Shown here piece after piece: positions 1 to 8,517 of a stretch of 44,801 nt of DNA (within the stretch, counting starts at the first letter, position 1; every line of letters begins with the position of its first letter). A model generated the notes under the pieces. That model saw only the letters and a program-made list of their open reading frames with translations, did no database searches and was not told where the DNA came from. Source of the DNA: Bacillota bacterium (lineage in GTDB: Bacteria; Sysuimicrobiota; Sysuimicrobiia; Sysuimicrobiales; Segetimicrobiaceae); contig JAJPIA010000078.1 of NCBI GenBank assembly GCA_021324975.1, positions 1 through 44,801 on the forward strand, given 5' to 3'. The position numbers and the translations under genes were made by a program.

Positions 1-458
1 GGCCGCGGCTGCCAATCGTCCCCGGCGTTGGTGGGCACCGGCACCGGCGTGGCCCCCGCGAGCCGCACCTGCTCGGTGTAGGAGACCCACGCGGGGATCG
101 GCACCAGGACCTCGTCGCCCGGATCGCAGATGGCCCGCAGCGTGAAATACAGCGCGGGCTTGCCTCCGGCCGTGACCACGATCTCCTCAGGGTCGTACGC
201 GGCGCCGTACGCCTCGCGCAGGCGCGCCGCGACCGCCGCGCGCAACTCCGGGATGCCCGCGGGACCGGTGTACTTCGTAAAGCCCTCGCGGATCGCCGCG
301 ATGGCGGCGTCCTTGATCGCGTCGGGCGTGTCGAAGTCCGGCTCCCCCGCCGCAAAGCTGAGCACGTCCACGCCCTGCCGCCGCAGCCGCCGCGCGCGGT
401 CGTCCATCCCGATCGTCATCGAGGGCGTGATCGCGCGGGCGGCCGTAGACAGATGCAT
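1..458 (-). CDS. Class I/II aminotransferase (aspartate/aromatic type), partial
   Basis: N-terminal part of a PLP-dependent fold-type I aminotransferase; about 152 codons are visible and the rest lies beyond the window's left edge. The start is ATG at 458, with GGAGG about 8 nt upstream. The reading includes SFAAGEPDFDTPDAIKDAA and TKYTGPAGIPELRAAVA, the typical N-terminal substrate-binding and glycine motifs of aspartate aminotransferase-like enzymes, and then GGKPALYF. The catalytic lysine lies outside the window. The family transfers amino groups between amino acids and 2-oxoacids in the cytoplasm. The exact substrate cannot be read from this fragment. Confidence 0.9.
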   Translation of the reverse strand, partial: MHLSTAARAITPSMTIGMDDRARRLRRQGVDVLSFAAGEPDFDTPDAIKDAAIAAIREGFTKYTGPAGIPELRAAVAARLREAYGAAYDPEEIVVTAGGKPALYFTLRAICDPGDEVLVPIPAWVSYTEQVRLAGATPVPVPTNAGDDWQPR

Positions 459-525
459 CGAGCGGTTCCTCCGAGTCCGTGGCATTGGGCGGCCCGCGGT
501 GGGTGGCCGGGCGCCCACACGACTG

Positions 526-1284
526 CTATTCGCCGCGGGGCGCAGCGCCTCCCCGGCGGGCGTCGGCCGGGCCCTTGTCCCGCCACAGGATGACGTTGAT
601 GAGGATCAGCGTCGGCACCGCGTACATCATCTGCCCCATGACCCACATGAGGGCGCCGCCGAGCTTGAGGTCCTCGAGCGGGGTGAGCCCCCACAGACGC
701 TCAGGGGTCACGTAGCCCGCGTAGAAGGGATGCCCGGCGAACGCCAGCGCGAACCCCAGGATGAAATTGACGACATCTGAGGCGAGCAGGAGCGCGAGAC
801 GCACGCCGTAGGAGGCGCGGACGAGCGCGGGCGCGGGCGCCACGATGACGCCCCAGAAGATCAGGCCGACAACGACAAACGAAGCATGTTCGGCGGCGTG
901 GATCCACGGCGACCGAAGCGTGGCATCGTACGCGGCCGGCAGATGCCAGGCCAGCAGCGTCCCATTGTAGAGGACCAGCGCCGGCACCGGGCGCCAGAGG
1001 GCCCGCAGGATCCGCCGGAGCACGGGCCGCTGGAAGACCCAGCCCAGCAGCGTCGGCGGGACGGACAGGGCGAGCAGCGGCGGGGCCGCGAGCAGGAGCA
1101 GCATGTGCTGCAGCATGTGCAGGGTAAACAGGTACGTCGCCCCGCGATCGAGCGGGGAGAGCAGGGCCAGCGCGAGCACCGCGTAACCGCCGGCAAAGTA
1201 CCACGCCTGCCGGCCGCGCGGCGGGAAGCGCGTAACGATCCACAGGTAGGCGAGCGCGCCGGCGACGAGCGCGCCGAGCACCAT
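526..1284 (-). CDS. ctaG: CtaG-like cytochrome c oxidase assembly membrane protein (caa3_CtaG family)
   Basis: Polytopic membrane protein of 252 aa with several hydrophobic helices and the His-rich segment TLHMLQHMLLLLAAPPLLAL, typical of the caa3-type CtaG family. Other conserved-looking pieces are NGTLLAWHLPAAYDA and WIHAAEHASFVVVGLIFW. The family is needed for copper-dependent assembly of heme-copper oxidases and acts in the cytoplasmic membrane. ATG at 1284 has GGAG about 10 nt upstream. The frame stays open for 17 codons upstream (containing LRWTDWSGDP, which resembles CtaG N-termini) without an ATG or GTG, so a rare upstream start is possible. No oxidase subunit genes are adjacent. Confidence 0.85.
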   Translation of the reverse strand: MVLGALVAGALAYLWIVTRFPPRGRQAWYFAGGYAVLALALLSPLDRGATYLFTLHMLQHMLLLLAAPPLLALSVPPTLLGWVFQRPVLRRILRALWRPVPALVLYNGTLLAWHLPAAYDATLRSPWIHAAEHASFVVVGLIFWGVIVAPAPALVRASYGVRLALLLASDVVNFILGFALAFAGHPFYAGYVTPERLWGLTPLEDLKLGGALMWVMGQMMYAVPTLILINVILWRDKGPADARRGGAAPRGE

Positions 1285-1390
1285 GGGGTCGCCGCTCCAG
1301 TCGGTCCAGCGCAGGGTAACGATGAGCGGTGCACCTCAGCGCGCACTACAGCGACATCGCGGATTGGCGTGGCGCACGGGTTAGGCGGGA

Positions 1391-1440
1391 CGAGGCTCTC
1401 CGCCGCGGGCGTTCGACGCCCGCGATGTACGCCTCTGCGC
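1391..1440 (+). repeat. Intergenic palindromic repeat, copy 1
   Basis: GCGGGCG-TTCGA-CGCCCGC forms a perfect 7-bp stem with a 5-nt loop, at about 1405-1423, in the gap between ctaG and pyrB. The hairpin and its flank resemble, in inverted orientation, the element at 3078-3147. The two share GTTCGACGCCCGCG followed by a similar GC-rich flank and an AT-rich spot before CGCC. This suggests a dispersed palindromic intergenic element; with only two copies seen the assignment is tentative. Confidence 0.4.
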
Positions 1441-1464
1441 GGAGCCCATATCGCCGGGAACGCA

Positions 1465-2478
1465 CTACCGGCCGGCCCAGTGCCGGTGCCGGTCGGTCGC
1501 GCAGGTCAGCCGGAGGAGCGCCATGCGGATGTACATGCCCGCTTCGGTTTGATCGAAGATCACAACGCGCGGATCCGCGTCGACGGCGGTGGGGAGCTCC
1601 GACCGCGGGCCCTCGACCCGGGGCAGCGGGTGCATGACGATGGCGTGCGGCGGCAGGCCGGCCAGGATCTGCGGCGTCACGCTGAACGCGTCGCGCACCC
1701 GCTCGTACGTCTTCAGGTCGTCGCCGAACCGCTCCTTTTGGATGCGGGTCACGTAGAGCACATCCGCGCCGCGGACCGCGGCCGCGAGATCGTCGGTCTG
1801 GACCACCGGCACCCGGTGCCGCCGCAGGTAGGCGACCAGGTCCTCCTTCATCTGCACCGCCTCGGGCGCCACCATCCGCACCGAGACGCCCGGGTACTTC
1901 GCCAGCAGGTAGCAGAGCGACCGCGCGGTCCGGCCGTACAAGAGGTCCCCCGCCACGGCGACGGTGGCGCCCTCCAGGGTCCCGCGATGCCGCCACACGG
2001 TGTAGGCGTCGAGCAGCGCCTGCGTCGGATGCTGCCCCGGCCCGTCGCCCGCGTTGAACACGGGGATCGGCCCGCGCGTGCGCGGGTCGGCGGCGACGGA
2101 CGCGGCACGCTCCGCGGCGCCCTCATGATAGTGGCGGATGACGATCGCGGCCGGACGGTACCGGCAGACGACGCGGATCGTGTCCTCGATCGACTCGCCC
2201 TTCGCCGCGGACGAAAACTCGCGGGCCGCCTCGGACGAGAGCACGCGCCCGCCGAGGTGGTACGTGGCGAACTCGAACGACAGACGCGTGCGCGTGCTCG
2301 GCTCGTAGAACAGCGTGAGCACGATCTTGCCCTTGAGCAGGTTGCTGCCGCCGGCGTTGATGATCTCCTCGGCGAGCCGTGCCTCCTGGAATACCCGATC
2401 CAGGGAAGGGGGATCGAACTGCTGCGCGCGTAGGACGTGCGGCCAACCGGCCCAAAGGAGCGTGGCGGGCGCGACCAT
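1465..2478 (-). CDS. pyrB: Aspartate carbamoyltransferase catalytic subunit
   Basis: Catalyses carbamoyl phosphate + L-aspartate to N-carbamoylaspartate, the first committed step of pyrimidine synthesis. The 337-aa reading carries the carbamoyl-phosphate motif FYEPSTRTRLSFE, then VIRHYHEGAA (the HxxE region), HPTQALLDAYT and VMHPLPRVEG, in family order and spacing. Length fits a catalytic chain. ATG at 2478 is preferred. The frame is open to 2577, but that extension (rich in Pro and Arg) resembles no ATCase N-terminus, and neither candidate has a strong Shine-Dalgarno sequence. No regulatory subunit (pyrI) or other pyr gene is nearby. It is divergent from the NTF2-like gene at 2592. Confidence 0.93.
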   Translation of the reverse strand: MVAPATLLWAGWPHVLRAQQFDPPSLDRVFQEARLAEEIINAGGSNLLKGKIVLTLFYEPSTRTRLSFEFATYHLGGRVLSSEAAREFSSAAKGESIEDTIRVVCRYRPAAIVIRHYHEGAAERAASVAADPRTRGPIPVFNAGDGPGQHPTQALLDAYTVWRHRGTLEGATVAVAGDLLYGRTARSLCYLLAKYPGVSVRMVAPEAVQMKEDLVAYLRRHRVPVVQTDDLAAAVRGADVLYVTRIQKERFGDDLKTYERVRDAFSVTPQILAGLPPHAIVMHPLPRVEGPRSELPTAVDADPRVVIFDQTEAGMYIRMALLRLTCATDRHRHWAGR

Positions 2479-2591
2479 GTCGCCACGAGGCTTCGTGCCG
2501 GGCCGCGGCCGGCCCTCCCGCTCCGCCCCAGGGACCCGCGGGGGTGGGGGAGAATTGGTGTGGCACATCACGACCAAAGGGGGCTAGGCGT

Positions 2592-2984
2592 ATGGTCCCG
2601 CCGGCAGGGACCACCCACTATCACGATCTGCTGGTCGCCCACCTGGCGGCCTGGAGCCGGCACGATATCGAAACGATCATGAGCACGATGACCCAGGACT
2701 GCATCTTCGAGACCTCGGGCGGGCCCGACCCCTGGGGCCGCCGGTACGAAGGGGCCGCCATCGTGCGGGAAGCGATCGAGGAGATCTTCGAGATGCTGTC
2801 CGACATCCGCTACACCAATGCGCGCCACACCGTCTGCGGCGACCGCGGCGTGTCGGAGTGGACGATGATCGCGACCCGGCCCGACGGGAGCCGCATCGAG
2901 GCGCGGGGCTGCGACCTGTTCGAATTCCGGGAGGGCAAGATTCACCGCAAGGACTCGTACCGCAAGCGCCGCCTCGCGCGCTAG
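2592..2984 (+). CDS. NTF2-like / SnoaL-type small protein
   Basis: A 130-aa protein with the NTF2-fold pattern of the SnoaL-like family: an N-terminal helix with HLAAWSRHDIETIMSTMT, an acidic pocket strand (DCIFETSGG), GRRYEGAAIVREAIEEIF, then strands ending in GCDLFEFREGKIHRKDSY. Proteins of this type are small cytoplasmic enzymes or ligand-binding proteins (isomerases, dehydratases, polyketide cyclases), so the function is not fixed. ATG at 2592 follows AAAGGGGG with good spacing, which rules out the longer upstream frame. It stands alone between divergent pyrB and convergent ilvD. Confidence 0.75.
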   Translation: MVPPAGTTHYHDLLVAHLAAWSRHDIETIMSTMTQDCIFETSGGPDPWGRRYEGAAIVREAIEEIFEMLSDIRYTNARHTVCGDRGVSEWTMIATRPDGSRIEARGCDLFEFREGKIHRKDSYRKRRLAR

Positions 2985-3077
2985 CGCGTCCTTGCTGAAC
3001 TTCGGCACTGGTTCGAGCCGGCCGGACCTGTCCTCCGCTCCGCGGCCCGACGCCTACCGATTCCCCGGCAGTCGTCT

Positions 3078-3147
3078 TGTCCGCCGCGCAGGCGAAAATA
3101 CGGGGCCGCACACACATGCACCGCGGGCGTCGAACCCCCGCTCCGGG
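3078..3147 (-). repeat. Intergenic palindromic repeat, copy 2
   Basis: On the minus strand GCGGGGG-TTCGA-CGCCCGC forms a hairpin with one mismatch. It is followed by a flank running through GCGGCCCCGTATTTTCGCC, which resembles the flank of the element at 1391-1440. It sits in the 230-bp gap between the NTF2-like gene and ilvD. Its relation to copy 1 is by eye only. The GTTCGAC loop looks like a tRNA T-loop, but no tRNA body is present. Confidence 0.4.
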
Positions 3148-3194
3148 CAGCTCCGACCGGCCCATCTCCCCTCGTCGAACATCGAAGACACGGC

Positions 3195-3219
3195 GCTAGC
3201 GGTCCCCCGGACCGCTAGC
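3195..3219 (-). terminator. Perfect 11-bp hairpin over the ilvD stop codon
   Basis: GCTAGCGGTCC, a 3-nt loop, then GGACCGCTAGC: a perfect 11-bp inverted repeat that includes the ilvD stop codon (TAG, 3217-3215). No T-run follows on the minus strand, so it is not a classical intrinsic terminator. It could act as an mRNA 3'-end stabiliser or a Rho-dependent end structure, and could also end the convergent NTF2-like transcript. Confidence 0.5.
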
Positions 3220-4897
3220 CGCACACCGCGCCGTGCGCCGCCGACGAGACCAGCTTCGCGTATTTCGCCAGCGCGCCCGTACGGTAGCGGGGCTCGGGCG
3301 CCGTCCACGCGCGCAGGCGCGCCCGCACCTCCTCCGGGTCGACCTCGAGATCGAGCCGCCGCCCCGGCACATCGATGCTCACCGTGTCGCCGTCCCGCAC
3401 GACCGCGATGGGCCCGCCGTGCGCCGCTTCCGGCGCGATGTGCCCGATCACGAAGCCGTGCGAGCCGCCGGAGAACCGGCCGTCGGTGAGGAGCGCGACC
3501 TCTTCGCCAAACCCGGCGCCGGCCAGCGCGCCCGTGACCGCGAGCATCTCGCGCATCCCCGGGCCGCCCCGCGGCCCCTCGTTGCGGATCACGATGACGT
3601 CGCCCGCGGCGATGCGCCGGCGGACGATCGCGTCGAACGCGTCCTCCTCCCGCTCGAACACGCGCGCGGGACCGCGAAACGTCTGGCGCCGGACCCCGGC
3701 CGTCTTGAGCACGGCGCCTTCGGGTGCGAGGGTGCCGGCGAGCACGGCAAGCGTGCCGCTCGGCTCCATGGGCTGGCGAATCGGGTACACGATCGGCTGG
3801 TTCTCCGGCCGCCGCACTCCGCGCAGGTTCTCGGCCATCGTGTGGCCCGTCACCGTGAGCACGTCGCCATGGAGGTAGCCGCCCTCGAGGAGTTCGTGCA
3901 GCACCACCGGCACGCCGCCGATGCGATCCAGATCCGCCATCAGGTACCGGCCGCCGGGGTGCATGTCGGCGATCCGCGGCGTCTCCCGGCTGATGCGGTC
4001 GAAGTCCTGAAGCGCAAGGTCCACGCCGGCCTCCCGGGCGATGGCCAGGAGGTGGAGCACCCCGTTCGTCGATCCGCCCATGGCCACCAGCGTCGCGATC
4101 GCGTTCTCGAACGCCGGGCGCGTCAGGATGTCGCGGGGCCGGATCCCGTCGCGCAGCAGGCGCATCGCCGCCTCGCCGGTGCGCCGGCAGACATCGGCCC
4201 GCCGTGGGTCGAGCGCCGGGATCGAGGCGCTGCCCGGGAGCGACATGCCGAGGGCCTCGATGCAGGATGCCATGGTGTTGGCCGTGTACAGTCCGCCGCA
4301 GGAACCGGCGCCCGGACAGGCCGTGCACTCCAGCCGGTAGAGCTCGTCGTCGCCCATCTTGCCCTCGGCGTGCGCCCCGACCGCCTCGAAGACGTCCACG
4401 ATCGTCACGTCGCGCCCGTCAAACCGGCCGGGCAGGATCGTGCCGCCGTAGAGGAACACGCCGGGCACGTTCAGGCGCGCGAGCGCCAGCATCATGCCCG
4501 GCAGGCTCTTGTCGCACCCCGCGATGGCGGCGAGCCCGTCGAACGCCTCCGCGATGACCATCAACTCGACGGAGTCGGCGATGACCTCGCGGCTCACGAG
4601 CGACGCCTTCATCCCCTCGTGCCCCATGGCGATCGCGTCGCTCACAGCGATGGTCGTAAACTCGATCGGCGTGCCGCCTGCGGCCCGGACGCCGTCCTTG
4701 ACCGAGCGCGCCAGCGTGTCCAGGTGCAGGTTGCACGGCGTGACCTCGTTCCACGACGACGCCACGCCCAAGAGCGGCTTGGCCAGATCGTCGTCACCGA
4801 GCCCCGTGGCCCGCAGCATGGCGCGGTGCGGCGCGCGGGCCGGGCCCTCCGTGACCGCCGATGAACGGCGCTTCATGTCCGTCGTGATCCTTGCCAT
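3215..4897 (-). CDS. ilvD: Dihydroxy-acid dehydratase
   Basis: Fe-S dehydratase of branched-chain amino acid and pantothenate precursor synthesis; it converts 2,3-dihydroxy-3-methylvalerate/-isovalerate to the 2-oxo acids. The 560 aa length is normal. Cluster cysteines are visible in [11 protein letters not shown] and in [20 protein letters not shown]-terminal motifs [15 protein letters not shown] and [19 protein letters not shown] are diagnostic for IlvD/Edd proteins, and the N-terminal [10 protein letters not shown] fits IlvD rather than Edd. The start is ATG at 4897 ([15 protein letters not shown]). No other ilv gene is adjacent. Confidence 0.96.
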   Translation of the reverse strand: MARITTDMKRRSSAVTEGPARAPHRAMLRATGLGDDDLAKPLLGVASSWNEVTPCNLHLDTLARSVKDGVRAAGGTPIEFTTIAVSDAIAMGHEGMKASLVSREVIADSVELMVIAEAFDGLAAIAGCDKSLPGMMLALARLNVPGVFLYGGTILPGRFDGRDVTIVDVFEAVGAHAEGKMGDDELYRLECTACPGAGSCGGLYTANTMASCIEALGMSLPGSASIPALDPRRADVCRRTGEAAMRLLRDGIRPRDILTRPAFENAIATLVAMGGSTNGVLHLLAIAREAGVDLALQDFDRISRETPRIADMHPGGRYLMADLDRIGGVPVVLHELLEGGYLHGDVLTVTGHTMAENLRGVRRPENQPIVYPIRQPMEPSGTLAVLAGTLAPEGAVLKTAGVRRQTFRGPARVFEREEDAFDAIVRRRIAAGDVIVIRNEGPRGGPGMREMLAVTGALAGAGFGEEVALLTDGRFSGGSHGFVIGHIAPEAAHGGPIAVVRDGDTVSIDVPGRRLDLEVDPEEVRARLRAWTAPEPRYRTGALAKYAKLVSSAAHGAVCG

Positions 4898-4993
4898 GGG
4901 TCGATCGGCCTCCTCGCGGGCGTGCGTGGGGCGCAGATGTGCCGGACGTGCCCGCCCTTTCTCCGGAATGCGGTGGGAGCCCTCCCGCGGCCG

Positions 4994-6118
4994 CTACGGT
5001 GCGGCCGGCACCGCTGCCGCGGACGCTCGATGCGGCCCGCTCCCGTTTGCCACCACGGTGACAAACGCGCGCGCCAGGCGATCGCGTGTTGCCTGTCCGA
5101 TCGCCAGGTCCCAGCAGTTGACAATGGCCAGCCGGAATCCGCCGGGCGGCATCGCGTGCTGCGCGAGCGGCCGCCGCGGATCGAACGTGATCTGGATGCT
5201 CGACACCCCTGAGGTCTCGCGCAGCCGGCGCACGACCGCGGGGTCGATCCAATGATACTGTCCGTGAGCGCCGAACAACGCAAGGCTGTAGCCGCGGCGC
5301 GGCGGGACGTCGAACCGCCACCGGCCGCGTGCGTAGAGGTCCACGACGCGCTCCAGCCACCCCGGCCCGTGGAGGTCGATCCATTGCTCCGACATGCGCA
5401 GATGGCACTCGATGATCTTGCCGCTGATGGACTCGAAGTTGACGATGCCGGTGAAGCCGCGGAGGTGACGGCGGATCCAGCGGCGGCAGTACGCCTCCAG
5501 GCGTGGCAGCGGCCGCCCGAGCACGGTCCAGTAGTCGAATCGCCCGCCCGGCAGCCGCCTGCCCTCGGTGTGACTCCACCACCGCGGCGCGCCTCCGACG
5601 AGCGCGACGTCGGTGCTGATGTGGCGCCCCTCAAGCAGCGTCATCCAGAAATGTCCCGGCGTGAAGTGTGCGTCGAGGTCCGCGGCCGACCGCAGGATGA
5701 ATCCGCCGGCGCCCATGCCGTGCAGGTTGACGATCGGCTTGCTGAACACGGGGAAGCGCGGGGGCATGACGCCGTGCGGGGCGTGAGCGATGCCCTGCGT
5801 GGCGCAGATGAAGAGCTTGTTGTACACTTCGCGGAAGCCGGGATAGAGTCCCCAAGCCGCGGCGTCGTCGACCGGCACGGCGACGCGCGCCGGGCAGGCC
5901 ACGCCCTCGAAGTACTGCCAACGCCACGGGTCCACGCCCGGGAACGCCGCCCGCGCGCTAGGGGGTGGCTCGTCGTGCAGGTTGTACAGCTCGAGCAACG
6001 CGTCCCGGGGATCCCCGGCCCCGTTCTCGCGGGTCTGCGAGGGCACGGTCAATGGTCCAGGCGCATCGCGCGATCCGCGTGGCCGTGCGCGCGGCGCGAC
6101 GAGGGCGCCCGTCGCCAT
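4994..6118 (-). CDS. Uncharacterised protein (374 aa), possibly ATP-grasp-like
   Basis: I do not recognise the family. The coherent part begins near MATGALVAP (ATG at 6118). The frame is open up to 6253, but that stretch reads as low-complexity translation and overlaps the upstream gene. Visible segments are SKPIVNLHGMGAGGFILRSA, FWMTLLEGRHISTDVALV, then GIVNFESISGKIIECHLRMS followed by a Trp/Tyr-rich C-terminal part. The order Lys-Pro...Gly-rich, a GxHxSxD strand and an IVxFE...IxExxxR strand loosely recalls ATP-grasp ligases, but the usual metal ligands are not clear. It follows the serine hydrolase gene in the same direction. No signal peptide is seen. Confidence 0.55.
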   Translation of the reverse strand: MATGALVAPRARPRGSRDAPGPLTVPSQTRENGAGDPRDALLELYNLHDEPPPSARAAFPGVDPWRWQYFEGVACPARVAVPVDDAAAWGLYPGFREVYNKLFICATQGIAHAPHGVMPPRFPVFSKPIVNLHGMGAGGFILRSAADLDAHFTPGHFWMTLLEGRHISTDVALVGGAPRWWSHTEGRRLPGGRFDYWTVLGRPLPRLEAYCRRWIRRHLRGFTGIVNFESISGKIIECHLRMSEQWIDLHGPGWLERVVDLYARGRWRFDVPPRRGYSLALFGAHGQYHWIDPAVVRRLRETSGVSSIQITFDPRRPLAQHAMPPGGFRLAIVNCWDLAIGQATRDRLARAFVTVVANGSGPHRASAAAVPAAP

Positions 6119-6236
6119 GCTCGCCGTCACGGCACGCCGCTCCCGCGGTGCGCTGTGTGATCCAGTGTCATCTCGTCCCCCCACCTCCCCTCCGCCCCAC
6201 GCCCGACGCCTGTCCACAGCCGCCGAAAACGCCGCA

Positions 6237-7139
6237 CTAGGCGTACGCGTCATACACCGCGCGCCCCACCTGGCCGATGGCCAGGCGGCCCTTGAGATCG
6301 TCGGCCAGATCGCGCGTGAACACGGTCACCACGCACGTGCTCCGGGGCGCGTACAGGATCGCGGCGTCGTTGCTGACCCGCGAGAGGGAGCCGGTCTTGT
6401 GCGCGATCTCCACCGCCGGCGGCAGCAAGAGCGGCAGCCGGTCCCGAACCTGCTGGCGATGCATGATCTCGAGCATGCCGCGGCACACCGCCTGGGGCAG
6501 CGGTCCATCGCCGGCGGCGCCGTCCATCGTGGGACGGAGCACCGCTTCGAGGAGGCGCCCCATCTCCCGGGGTGTCGTCATGTTGGCCGAGGGATCCCTG
6601 TAGACCCGGGCGTCTGGATCGAGCTCGCGCCGCCGGAGCCGCTCCAGGGCGGTTCGACGCATCTCCGGCGTGTCCTCGGCCGCATCCAGCCGAACCAGAT
6701 TGTACAACAGCTCGCGGCAGCTCATCGTCACCACCGTGCGCTCCAGGCCGCACGCCCGGATGCGCTCGTTGACCGCCTCCTTCGTCACCAACCCCAGCAA
6801 GATGTCCGTCGCCGTGTTGTCGCTGATGATGATCATGAGCGTCGCGAGTTCGCGCAGGGTGAGCGAGAGGCCGGCCGACAACTCCTTGAGCACGCCCGAT
6901 CCCGGCGTCTTCATCGCGTCCGTGAGCGTCACGCGGTCGTCGAGCGATCGCTGCCCGGCGTCCACCTGCGCCAGCAGCTCGGCCAGCACCGGAATCTTGA
7001 ACACGCTCGCCATCTGAAACGGCTCGTCGGCGTTGATCGTGATCGTCTCGCCCGTCGCGGCCGCGTGCACGTACACGCCCATCGTGCCGTCGAGTCGCGA
7101 GGCGATACCGCGGATCCGCCGGCGTAGCGCATCGGCCAT
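6237..7139 (-). CDS. Serine hydrolase, class A beta-lactamase fold
   Basis: A 300-aa penicillin-binding/beta-lactamase-superfamily protein. The three active-site motifs are present in order: SVFK (SxxK, nucleophile Ser), SDN and HKTGS. ATG at 7139 has GGAGGG 7 nt upstream, so the ORF extension up to 7247 is not used. Two features argue against a classical secreted beta-lactamase: no signal peptide precedes MADALRRRIRG, and the omega-loop ExxLN signature is not evident (the region reads RRRELDPDARVYRDP). It may be a cytoplasmic hydrolase of the same fold. Substrate unknown. Confidence 0.8.
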   Translation of the reverse strand: MADALRRRIRGIASRLDGTMGVYVHAAATGETITINADEPFQMASVFKIPVLAELLAQVDAGQRSLDDRVTLTDAMKTPGSGVLKELSAGLSLTLRELATLMIIISDNTATDILLGLVTKEAVNERIRACGLERTVVTMSCRELLYNLVRLDAAEDTPEMRRTALERLRRRELDPDARVYRDPSANMTTPREMGRLLEAVLRPTMDGAAGDGPLPQAVCRGMLEIMHRQQVRDRLPLLLPPAVEIAHKTGSLSRVSNDAAILYAPRSTCVVTVFTRDLADDLKGRLAIGQVGRAVYDAYA

Positions 7140-7301
7140 GCCACTGCCCTCCTCGTGCGGGTATCGTGCGGCCGCGGCCCGCCGGTGAAGCGCCGCCGGA
7201 ACGCACCCGTGGTTGGTTCGGGAGGTGCGCCGCCGGACCCTACCCAATCATATATACTCGCCGCATCGGGGTGCGGCCGTGTCGAAGGGCGGTGAGGTCC
7301 G

Positions 7302-8210
7302 ATGGCGCAGTGGACGATCTTCCCAAACGGCGTGCCGCCCGCGAAGATGGCCGCGCTCGCCGAACAGATCGAACGCGACGGCGGCCACGTCCTGGCCCTG
7401 TACCAGGAGCCGCTCGGCGAGCACTGGCAGATCTTTGGCTTACTGCCGACGGCCAAGGTCGAGGCCACGCCCTACCAGCGTGATCTCTCCCCGACCCACA
7501 TCAAACGCCTGACGGCCGTCGTGAAGAAGCTCGACCGCTTCGTCGACCCGATCGTGGTCATGTCGCCCCAGCCGGGTCAGTATTGGACGCCGAACGGCAA
7601 CCACCGGCGCGAGATCATGCGTAAGCTCAAGGCGGACATGATCGCCGCCATCATCGTCCCGGAGCCCGAGGTGGCCTACGAGATCCTGGCGTTGAACACG
7701 GAGAAGGCGCACAACCTCAAGGAAAAATCACTCGAAGTGATCCGGATGTACCGCGGGCTCGCCGCTGCCGAGCCCGGGCGCGGCGAGAACGATTACGTGT
7801 TCCAGTTCGAGGCGCCGCACTTCATCACGCTGGGCCTGCTCTACGAGACCAACAAGCGGTTCGCCGGCGGCGCGTTCGCGCCCATCCTGCGCCGCGTCGA
7901 CAAGTTTCTCAACGGCGCGTTCCGCAAGACCCTGCCGGAGCGCGAGGAGCGCGCCGCGCTCGTGCGTGCGGCCGACGAGCTGCTCGGCCGCGTGGTCGAG
8001 CGGATCAAACGGCGCGGGATCCGCCACCCGTACGTCAAGAACTACGTGCTCGCGCGCACGACGCCCTTGACGCGTCAGCGCAAGACGCTGCCCAGCTTCG
8101 ATCAGACCTTCACGCGGCTCCGCGGCAACATCGAAGCGTTCGACGTCGACAAGGTCCGGTACGAGGACATTCAGCGCTCCGCGATCATGGCCGCGCCCGC
8201 CGCGGAGTAA
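7302..8210 (+). CDS. Solitary ParB/Srx-like nuclease-domain protein
   Basis: A 302-aa protein with an N-terminal ParB-like fold: PYQRDLSPTHIKRLTAVVKK (the R-x-L set-up of ParB N domains), DPIVVM, then TPNGNHRREIMRKL in the position of the family's GxHR motif. No central helix-turn-helix typical of chromosomal ParB is obvious, and no parA or parS-like repeat is nearby. The C-terminal half is basic (ERIKRRGIRHPYVKN). ATG at 7302 follows GGTGAGG. TATACT (7253-7258) upstream could be a -10 element, but I see no matching -35. Stand-alone ParB-like domains can be CTP switches or nucleases; no role can be assigned here. The 63-aa and oxidoreductase genes follow. Confidence 0.75.
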   Translation: MAQWTIFPNGVPPAKMAALAEQIERDGGHVLALYQEPLGEHWQIFGLLPTAKVEATPYQRDLSPTHIKRLTAVVKKLDRFVDPIVVMSPQPGQYWTPNGNHRREIMRKLKADMIAAIIVPEPEVAYEILALNTEKAHNLKEKSLEVIRMYRGLAAAEPGRGENDYVFQFEAPHFITLGLLYETNKRFAGGAFAPILRRVDKFLNGAFRKTLPEREERAALVRAADELLGRVVERIKRRGIRHPYVKNYVLARTTPLTRQRKTLPSFDQTFTRLRGNIEAFDVDKVRYEDIQRSAIMAAPAAE

Positions 8211-8300
8211 GCCCCGGGGGGCCACCGCGCGAGGACTTGCTCCCGCCGGGCCCGTAGAGTCCAGTGAGGTGTCGCATGCCTTCTCGCTGAGGAGCCGCTG

Positions 8301-8492
8301 ATGCCCGAGGTTGCCAAGATCACGATCGAGGTCCCCGGCGGCGCCGAGACCATCGTGGCGGAGCCGAAGCAGTTCAAGACCGGATCGCGCGGGTTCTACG
8401 GACAGGGCAAGGTGCAGGCCTCCGATGGGCGCCGGTACCAGGTGAGCGTCAACATCGTGGAGATCGGCAGCAAAGGCAAGGGAACCGCATGA
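8301..8492 (+). CDS. Small uncharacterised protein (63 aa)
   Basis: Starts MPEVAKITIEVPGGAETIV and ends VNIVEIGSKGKGTA; mostly short beta-strand-like segments with lysines and glycines. ATG at 8301 has GAGGAG well placed upstream, which supports translation. It lies 90 nt after the ParB-like gene and 25 nt before the oxidoreductase gene, so it probably shares their transcript. Family not recognised. Confidence 0.7.
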   Translation: MPEVAKITIEVPGGAETIVAEPKQFKTGSRGFYGQGKVQASDGRRYQVSVNIVEIGSKGKGTA

Positions 8493-8517
8493 CCCGCGCG
8501 CCGCGTGCAACCAGGCC

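Noticed and set aside
1405-1423. GTTCGAC loop with GC stem as a tRNA T-arm
   Set aside because: The stem is 7 bp with a 5-nt loop and no tRNA body surrounds it; treated as a palindromic repeat.
3005-3030. Sequence GGTTCGAGCC resembling a tRNA T-arm after the NTF2-like gene
   Set aside because: No anticodon or D arm can be drawn upstream; the required positions fall inside the NTF2-like coding region.
5115-5121. TTGACA on the plus strand as a -35 element
   Set aside because: Inside the coding region of the 374-residue protein with no matching -10 and no downstream plus-strand gene.
7253-7258. TATACT before the ParB-like gene as a member of the TTGGTAT-N8-ATACC operator set
   Set aside because: Half-sites and spacing are absent; at most a lone -10 hexamer.
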